A DNA stretch of 64,000 bases from Granulosicoccus sp036478595. GTDB taxonomy: Bacteria; Pseudomonadota; Gammaproteobacteria; Granulosicoccales; Granulosicoccaceae. Where the stretch lies: contig JAZGEF010000014.1 of assembly GCA_036478595.1 (NCBI GenBank), positions 1-64,000 of the forward strand, given 5' to 3'. The notes under the pieces are model-generated. The model made no database searches, was not told where the DNA came from, and saw nothing but the letters and a program-made list of their open reading frames with translations. The translations under genes and the position numbers were made by a program. Shown one piece after another: positions 58,829-64,000 of the stretch (position 1 is its first letter; each line of letters opens with the position of its first letter).

Positions 58829-59169
58829 GCGCTGATGACTCAGCAGAGCAAAAATCGCAAGAGCAAGATGTTCAAACCAAGCTTAATGGCGAAACTGCTG
58901 TGATTGATTGGGGCGAATTGGTTAAACATTTCGCGCGCGGGGTTGTTATCAAGATCAACCCCTCGCTCGATTTACTTGAAGCCGCAGATGGCTTAGCGTC
59001 GGATAACGTATCGCTATTTGAGCAATGGGTTGCTGCAGGTAAGCTCAGCCGCGCAAGCGATGACGATGCGCGCGACTGGACGGCACGAGAACCCAAGTTT
59101 TGGTGTGTAGTGACTGCTCCTTGGGTGTTAGTTCAGGAGAAGCTTCCGGGTTCCAGCCAAATTAACTAG
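58825..59169 (+). CDS. DUF2288 family protein
   Basis: A 114-residue cytoplasmic protein. KLNGETAVIDWGELVKHFARG, the VAAGKLSRASDDDARDW segment and WCVVTAPWVLVQEKL match DUF2288, a small family of unknown function. It overlaps the DUF2959 gene by four bases (ATGA), so the pair is coupled. Converges on ispG. Confidence 0.86.
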   Translation: MSADDSAEQKSQEQDVQTKLNGETAVIDWGELVKHFARGVVIKINPSLDLLEAADGLASDNVSLFEQWVAAGKLSRASDDDARDWTAREPKFWCVVTAPWVLVQEKLPGSSQIN

Positions 59170-59199
59170 CTTAGCGGTCATGCACGAAGTGGCTAAAGC

Positions 59200-60411
59200 T
59201 TAGCCAGCCTTATAGTGCGATTCAACGTAGGTTTGTACAATGCTTTGAAACTCCTCAGCGATGTTGTCACCCTTAAGTGTGACATCGCGTTCGCCATCAA
59301 TAAACACAGGGGCAACTGGGCGTTCGCCTGTACCAGGCAAGCTAATACCGATGTTGGCATGTTTACTTTCACCGGGGCCATTCACCACACAGCCCATCAC
59401 CGCAACTGACATATCTTCAACTCCTGGGTGTTTGTCTTTCCAATCAGGCATGCTATCGCGTAAGTAAGTTTGTATGCGCTCGGCGAGTGTTTGAAAGTAG
59501 GTGCTGCTCGTGCGACCACAGCCAGGGCAGGCAGTCACCATAGGTGTGAAAGATCGTAAACCCATGGTTTGTAAAATTTCCTGAGCCACAAGAACTTCTT
59601 TGGTGCGATCACCGCCAGGCTCTGGTGTGAGGGAAATACGTATGGTGTCGCCAATGCCTTGTTGCAACAGCACCGCCAACGCAGCAGTGGAAGCAACGAT
59701 GCCCTTGGAGCCCATACCGGCTTCAGTCAAGCCCAAATGAAGTGCGTAGTCGCAACGTTTGGCTAGCGCTTGATACACCTGGATGAGATCCTGGACGCGA
59801 CTCATCTTGCAGGAAATGATGATCTTATTACTTGGCAAGCCGATATCTACGGCTTTGGCCGCGCTCTCCAGGGCCGATGCAATGACGGCTTCTCGATTAA
59901 TTTGGTCCAGCGGCTTTGGATGAGAAAGGGCTGCATTTTCGTCCAGTAGGCGAGCGAGTAGTTCTTGATCAAGGCTGCCCCAATTAGCGCCAATGCGAAC
60001 GGGCTTATCAAGCCTTGCTGCAATTTCGATCATTTGGCTAAATTGTTCATCGCGTTTGCGTCCGCGGCCCACATTGCCCGGATTTATGCGGTATTTGTCG
60101 AGCGTTTCGGCACAAGCAGGCACGCTAGACAATAATTTATGCCCATTGAAATGAAAATCACCGACAATGGGCACATGCACATGCATCCGCTCCAAATGCT
60201 CCCGTATTTCGGGGACTGCACGTGCAGCAGCTTCGGTGTTAACGGTGATACGAACCAGCTCAGAGCCTGCTCTGGCAAGGTCTGCGATCTGATTAGCGGT
60301 GCGCACAACATCTTCGGTATCGGTGTTGGTCATGGATTGCACACCAATTGGTGCACCTCCGCCAATGTTGACCGAGGAAACAGTTACTGACTGCGAGGCT
60401 CTACGTGGCAT
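59200..60411 (-). CDS. ispG: (E)-4-hydroxy-3-methylbut-2-enyl-diphosphate synthase
   Basis: IspG is a [4Fe-4S] enzyme of the MEP isoprenoid pathway. The 403-residue protein shows GGGAPIGVQSMTNTDTEDV at its start, GDFHFNGHKLL and INPGNVGRGRKRDEQF. The cluster ligands are in ACPGCGRTSS and MGCVVNGPGESKHANIG, which fits the bacterial TIM-barrel plus reductase-like form. It is divergent from hrcA with 56 bp between them. Confidence 0.97.
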   Translation of the reverse strand: MPRRASQSVTVSSVNIGGGAPIGVQSMTNTDTEDVVRTANQIADLARAGSELVRITVNTEAAARAVPEIREHLERMHVHVPIVGDFHFNGHKLLSSVPACAETLDKYRINPGNVGRGRKRDEQFSQMIEIAARLDKPVRIGANWGSLDQELLARLLDENAALSHPKPLDQINREAVIASALESAAKAVDIGLPSNKIIISCKMSRVQDLIQVYQALAKRCDYALHLGLTEAGMGSKGIVASTAALAVLLQQGIGDTIRISLTPEPGGDRTKEVLVAQEILQTMGLRSFTPMVTACPGCGRTSSTYFQTLAERIQTYLRDSMPDWKDKHPGVEDMSVAVMGCVVNGPGESKHANIGISLPGTGERPVAPVFIDGERDVTLKGDNIAEEFQSIVQTYVESHYKAG

Positions 60412-60467
60412 AAAATAGGCTTGTGTTGGCCCATATGGCCATTAGTTGGCCATTAGTTTAGCGTTAA

Positions 60468-61580
60468 GTGAATGGCATTGTCGCCAAAGCTGCGGAAAAA
60501 ACCATGGTATCGAACCTGGATCTAGAATTTAACGAACGTGAGCAGCATATTCTTAAATTGCTGGTCGATCACTATATCAGCCAAGGGCAGCCGGTAGGCT
60601 CACGCACGCTCTCGCGGTTACCGGGCATCGACATCAGTGCAGCATCTGTACGTAACGTCATGGGTGATCTTGAGCAGATGGGCCTGCTAAAGTCGCCGCA
60701 TACCTCCGCTGGCCGTATTCCAACCTCCAAAGCCTTTCGGGTATTCGTCGATACCTTGCTTGAAGTACAGCCGGTAGATGAATCCTCAGTTACGCGTATG
60801 CGTACTGCACTTGACCCTAACCTCAGCGATCAAAATTTGGTAACGGTGGCCTCAAACTATTTGTCAGGCTTTACGCGTATGGCTGGCATGGTCACAGTGC
60901 CACGCCGCGACGAGCCACCGATGAAGCAGGTTGAATTTATTCCCTTGTCTGATAAGCGTGTGCTGGTTGTGTTGATCATCAACGACAAAGAAGTACAAAA
61001 CCGAATTATCCACACCGAGCAAGACTACTCCAAAGATGATCTGGATAAGTTTGCTCGCATGCTAAATACCGAATACTTGGGCCGCCCTCTACAGGAAGTG
61101 CGAGATCTACTGCGCCAAGATTTACAGCAAACTCGCACCAATATGAGCCAAACGATGCAACTGATGATTGATGTTGCGGGCAAAATATTTGACGAAGACG
61201 ACGATCCGGATAGTATGGCCGATAACATGGTAGTGGCGGGTGAGACCAACCTTATGGGGCATTCTGATCTGCACGATGTGAATAAACTGCGAGAGCTTTT
61301 TGAAGCCTTTGAAGCCAAACGCGATATCTATCATTTGCTAGAGCAATGTGTATCAGCTGATGGGGTTCAGATATTTATAGGCCGTGAATCGGGTTACGAT
61401 GCGCTAGGCGAATGTAGCCTGGTGACAGCCCCCTATGAAATGGATGGCAAGGTGTTAGGCGTGTTGGGTGTGGTTGGCCCCAAGCGAATGGCCTATGATC
61501 ACGTCATTCCGGTGGTGGATCTAACCTCAAAACTCCTCAGTGCGGCGTTGAACTCACAGAATCTCACTGATAAACGTTGA
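60468..61580 (+). CDS. hrcA: Heat-inducible transcription repressor HrcA
   Basis: HrcA represses chaperone genes by binding CIRCE inverted repeats and is folded by GroEL. The 370-residue protein has the winged helix (ILKLLVDHYISQGQPVGSRT, then SAASVRNVMGDLEQMGLL) and SPHTSAGRIPTSKAFRVFVD. The C-terminal effector part contains VGPKRMAYDHVIPVVDLTS. It starts with GTG 60468 or the in-frame ATG 60504; neither has a strong ribosome-binding site. grpE and dnaK follow, but no CIRCE element is visible in the window. Confidence 0.94.
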   Translation: MNGIVAKAAEKTMVSNLDLEFNEREQHILKLLVDHYISQGQPVGSRTLSRLPGIDISAASVRNVMGDLEQMGLLKSPHTSAGRIPTSKAFRVFVDTLLEVQPVDESSVTRMRTALDPNLSDQNLVTVASNYLSGFTRMAGMVTVPRRDEPPMKQVEFIPLSDKRVLVVLIINDKEVQNRIIHTEQDYSKDDLDKFARMLNTEYLGRPLQEVRDLLRQDLQQTRTNMSQTMQLMIDVAGKIFDEDDDPDSMADNMVVAGETNLMGHSDLHDVNKLRELFEAFEAKRDIYHLLEQCVSADGVQIFIGRESGYDALGECSLVTAPYEMDGKVLGVLGVVGPKRMAYDHVIPVVDLTSKLLSAALNSQNLTDKR

Positions 61581-61601
61581 ATTCGCACCTTGAATTCGCA
61601 A
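61578..61601 (+). repeat. Direct repeat between hrcA and grpE
   Basis: TTGAATTCGCA occurs at 61578-61588 and again at 61591-61601. The first copy covers the end of hrcA (stop TGA at 61578-61580 region). CTTGAA in the second copy resembles a sigma-32 -35 box, but no convincing -10 follows. Confidence 0.35.
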
Positions 61602-61709
61602 AATGAAGCCACACAAAAGATCCGCGAGTAAAATCTGCAAGAAATACCCGCAAAAAATTGCACAGACCACTTATATCTATGATGCTTGGCTAAGGCCGAA
61701 GGAAATTGA

Positions 61710-62378
61710 ATGACGCCCGAAAATGACGACCCTATTGAAAGAAACGCCGAGAATGATGAGCTGGATGATTCAATAGAGATCGATTCCAATCTAGTCGGCC
61801 AGGAAAATGCTGAAAATGAAGCCCAGGCTATTGAAGGCGTTGTGGCGGACATCGGCGCAGATACCGATGATCCATTAGGCTTTGGCAGCAGTCGCATGGC
61901 TGATGAGGCCACACCAGCTGAGCTAGCTGAACAGCTCGCAGCGGCCGAAGCCAAGGCTAGTGATCATTGGGAGCGGTTGCTATTAATGCAGGCTGACATG
62001 GAAAATCAGCGTAAGCGGGCGCAGAAGGAAGTGTCTAACGCTAAAAAATTCGCACTAGAAGGAGTGGTTAATGAGCTACTTCCGGTAAGAGACAGCCTAG
62101 AAATGGGCATCGTCGCAGCTCAACAAGAGGATGCAGGTGTTGAGCAAATTGTTGAGGGCTCTGAGTTGACGTTAAAAATGCTTACGCAAGTCTTTGAAAA
62201 ATATAATATTATTGAAATCGATCCGATTGATGAGAGGTTTAATCCTGAATTTCATCAGGCTATGTCAATGCAGGAAATCGAAGGCAAGGAGCCCAACACG
62301 GTGGCCAGCGTTTTGCAAAAAGGCTACACACTGAACGACAGATTAATTCGGCCTGCGTTGGTCATGGTGGCGAAGTAA
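61710..62378 (+). CDS. grpE: Nucleotide exchange factor GrpE
   Basis: GrpE releases ADP from DnaK. The 222-residue protein has a long acidic N-terminus, a coiled-coil helix (AAAEAKASDHWERLLLMQAD), the conserved NQRKRAQKEVSNAKKFA stretch, LLPVRDSLEMG, and the C-terminal beta domain (PNTVASVLQKGYTLNDRLIRPALVMVAK). ATG 61710 has AAGGAA upstream. dnaK follows after 285 nt. Confidence 0.97.
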   Translation: MTPENDDPIERNAENDELDDSIEIDSNLVGQENAENEAQAIEGVVADIGADTDDPLGFGSSRMADEATPAELAEQLAAAEAKASDHWERLLLMQADMENQRKRAQKEVSNAKKFALEGVVNELLPVRDSLEMGIVAAQQEDAGVEQIVEGSELTLKMLTQVFEKYNIIEIDPIDERFNPEFHQAMSMQEIEGKEPNTVASVLQKGYTLNDRLIRPALVMVAK

Positions 62379-62478
62379 CGTTTTTGTAGCATTTATGCAT
62401 CGAAGTTGATGTATTTCCTGACATAGCGCGGCATACTTTGCGCGATTAATCGATACGATGGTGCGGCTGCCATCATGG

Positions 62479-62506
62479 CTTGGGGGCGAATTTTAGCGTC
62501 TCCATA
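62479..62506 (+). promoter_or_regulatory. Candidate sigma-32 promoter for dnaK
   Basis: GGCTTGGGGG (CTTG core at 62479-62482) and CTCCATA (62500-62506) are about 14 bp apart and resemble the heat-shock CTTGAAA / CCCCATNT boxes. They lie in the 285-nt grpE-dnaK gap, which holds no gene. Confidence 0.35.
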
Positions 62507-62663
62507 AAATTAATAGGGTTTTTAACGTGCGATAGGCTCAAAATCGGGCCCGAATTGGCAAACAGGCTATTGAATTTGTTTGTCCAAGCCACACGTTAAT
62601 CCCATCATCGGAACGCCTCCTAAGAGGGTTCCACCTAATTTGCAATTTATACGAGTAAATAAC

Positions 62664-64000
62664 ATGGGTACCATTATAGGAATCGACCTCGGCACGACGA
62701 ATTCGTGTGTTGCGGTTATGGAAGGCGGCAAGCCGCGAGTTATCGAAAATTCTGAAGGCGATCGCACCACGCCATCAATCGTAGCGTTTGCCGAAGACGG
62801 CGAAGTTATTGTTGGTCAGCCAGCCAAGCGTCAGGCGGTCACTAACCCTAAAAATACCTTGTATGCGGTTAAGCGACTCATTGGCCGTCGTTTTGATGAG
62901 GAAGCAGTACAAAAAGATATCGGAATGGTGCCTTACACCATTTTGAAAGCAGACAATGGCGATGCCTGGGTTGAGGCTGCCGGTGAAAAAATGGCGCCGC
63001 CTGAAGTGGCTGCACGCATTTTGATGAAGATGAAGCAAACCGCTGAGGAATACCTTGGCGAGACCGTTTCAGAGGCGGTCATCACAGTGCCGGCTTACTT
63101 CAACGATTCTCAACGTCAAGCAACTAAAGACGCTGGCAAGATCGCAGGCCTTGATGTTAAGCGCATTATAAACGAGCCAACTGCTGCAGCTCTTGCTTAT
63201 GGCATGGACAAGCAACGTGGTAATCAAACCATTGCGGTATACGACTTAGGTGGCGGCACGTTCGATATCTCTATCATTGAAATCGCTGAAGTTGACGGTG
63301 AACACCAGTTTGAAGTGCTGTCTACTAATGGTGATACTTTCCTTGGTGGTGAAGATTTTGATAACCGCTTGATCGATTATCTCTCCGAAGAATTCAAAAA
63401 AGAAACTGGGATCGAGCTACATAACGATCCGCTTGCATTGCAACGTCTGAAGGAAGGTGCCGAGAAGGCTAAGATCGAACTCTCAAGCACGCAACAAACT
63501 GATGTTAATTTGCCGTACATCACAGCAGACGCGTCGGGTCCTAAGCACCTTAATATTAAGGTGACACGTGCAAAACTGGAATCACTGGTTGAAGATTTGG
63601 TTCAACGCACAATCGAACCATGCCGCACTGCCTTAAAAGATGCTGGTGTTAGCGGTTCCGATATCCAAGATGTGGTGATGGTCGGTGGCCAAACACGTAT
63701 GCCTAAGGTTCAAGAAGTGGTTAAAGACTTCTTCGGCAAAGAGCCACGCAAAGACGTAAACCCAGACGAAGCGGTTGCAGTAGGTGCAGCTATCCAGGGT
63801 GGTGTTTTAGGCGGCCAGGTTAAAGATGTATTGTTACTTGACGTAACGCCTCTGTCGCTAGGTATCGAAACCTACGGCGGCGTGATGACCAAACTGATCG
63901 ATAAAAACACTACGGTCCCTACAAAAGCGCAACAGGTATTTTCAACTGCCGATGACAACCAAACAGCGGTAACAGTGCATGTACTACAGGGTGAGCGAGA
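62664..64000 (+). CDS. dnaK: Chaperone DnaK, N-terminal part (runs off the window)
   Basis: The first 445 residues of Hsp70. The ATPase domain is recognisable from IIGIDLGTTNSCVAV at the start, through RQATKDAGKIAGLDVKRIIN, AVYDLGGGTFDISIIE and VMVGGQTRMPKVQEVV. The substrate-binding domain begins near LLLDVTPLSLGIETYGG. The remaining 190 or so residues lie beyond the window. It completes the hrcA-grpE-dnaK heat-shock set. Confidence 0.97.
   Translation, partial: MGTIIGIDLGTTNSCVAVMEGGKPRVIENSEGDRTTPSIVAFAEDGEVIVGQPAKRQAVTNPKNTLYAVKRLIGRRFDEEAVQKDIGMVPYTILKADNGDAWVEAAGEKMAPPEVAARILMKMKQTAEEYLGETVSEAVITVPAYFNDSQRQATKDAGKIAGLDVKRIINEPTAAALAYGMDKQRGNQTIAVYDLGGGTFDISIIEIAEVDGEHQFEVLSTNGDTFLGGEDFDNRLIDYLSEEFKKETGIELHNDPLALQRLKEGAEKAKIELSSTQQTDVNLPYITADASGPKHLNIKVTRAKLESLVEDLVQRTIEPCRTALKDAGVSGSDIQDVVMVGGQTRMPKVQEVVKDFFGKEPRKDVNPDEAVAVGAAIQGGVLGGQVKDVLLLDVTPLSLGIETYGGVMTKLIDKNTTVPTKAQQVFSTADDNQTAVTVHVLQGER

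Noticed and set aside
62379..62663. A small RNA gene in the grpE-dnaK gap
   Set aside because: No stable structure with terminator was seen; only a weak heat-shock promoter match.

Overview
The window is a chromosomal segment of a gammaproteobacterium of moderate GC content. The evidence is the surE-pcm-nlpD-rpoS order, the hom-thrC pair, ftsK-lolA-rarA, a LexA gene with its own operator, queG, the LolA/NlpD lipoprotein machinery, hrcA-grpE-dnaK and a Tat-exported respiratory formate dehydrogenase operon carrying the DUF3305/DUF3306 accessory genes. The species cannot be fixed from the sequence alone; a free-living, probably marine, gammaproteobacterium fits. No tRNA, rRNA, CRISPR array, transposase or phage gene was seen.

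Layout. 1-2.1 kb: an AT-rich accessory patch with the 3' end of a lipase-domain (toxin-like) gene, a secreted ankyrin-repeat partner, and a decayed second copy of that partner. 2.2-6.8 kb: yheT, then surE-pcm-nlpD-rpoS. 6.9-12.9 kb: a DUF498 gene, hom-thrC, and on the minus strand trxB, a COG3146 acyltransferase-like gene and aat. 13-18.2 kb: ftsK, lolA, rarA. 18.2-21.8 kb: a short tandem repeat, a GNAT gene, queG, a ChrR-like cupin, lexA and a small acidic ORF. 22.3-28.2 kb: a three-gene signalling locus made of a small secreted protein, a 1470-residue kinase-nSTAND-WD40 protein and a class III nucleotide cyclase with an FHA domain. 28.2-30.8 kb: DUF268, a SRAP protein and nth. 31-36.9 kb: a sigma-54-type response regulator, its Cache/HAMP histidine kinase, and a large protein with a SpoT-like HD core. 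36.9-48.1 kb: DUF2853, then a formate dehydrogenase locus (a molybdate-regulator-like gene and fdhD on the minus strand; DUF3305, DUF3306, a polyferredoxin, a TorD-like chaperone, a small Tat protein, fdhA, fdhB and fdhC on the plus strand), closed by a clear hairpin. 48.2-54.9 kb: a hypothetical gene, a secreted ankyrin protein, a minus-strand set (DUF3047, Rieske protein, patatin with two cyclic-nucleotide-binding domains), ctaA and a ComEA-like gene. 55-64 kb: apt, a DUF533 gene, an eight-motif beta/gamma-crystallin protein, DUF2959 and DUF2288 genes, ispG, hrcA, grpE and dnaK, which runs off the end.

The best candidate for an undescribed system is 22.3-28.2 kb. A membrane-tethered kinase with an nSTAND ATPase and two probable seven-bladed propellers could phosphorylate a target recognised by the FHA domain of the adjacent cyclase. 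The cyclase has a Glu at the position that guanylyl cyclases use for substrate choice. A protein 22 kb away (49.5-51.8 kb) has a textbook cyclic-nucleotide-binding cassette fused to a patatin lipase and is a plausible effector of the same second messenger. Other notable items are the decaying toxin/immunity locus, the SpoT-like HD protein, a four-cysteine insertion in threonine synthase, an Asn in the GAFTGA loop of the sigma-54 activator, and a nested inverted-repeat leader in front of rpoS.
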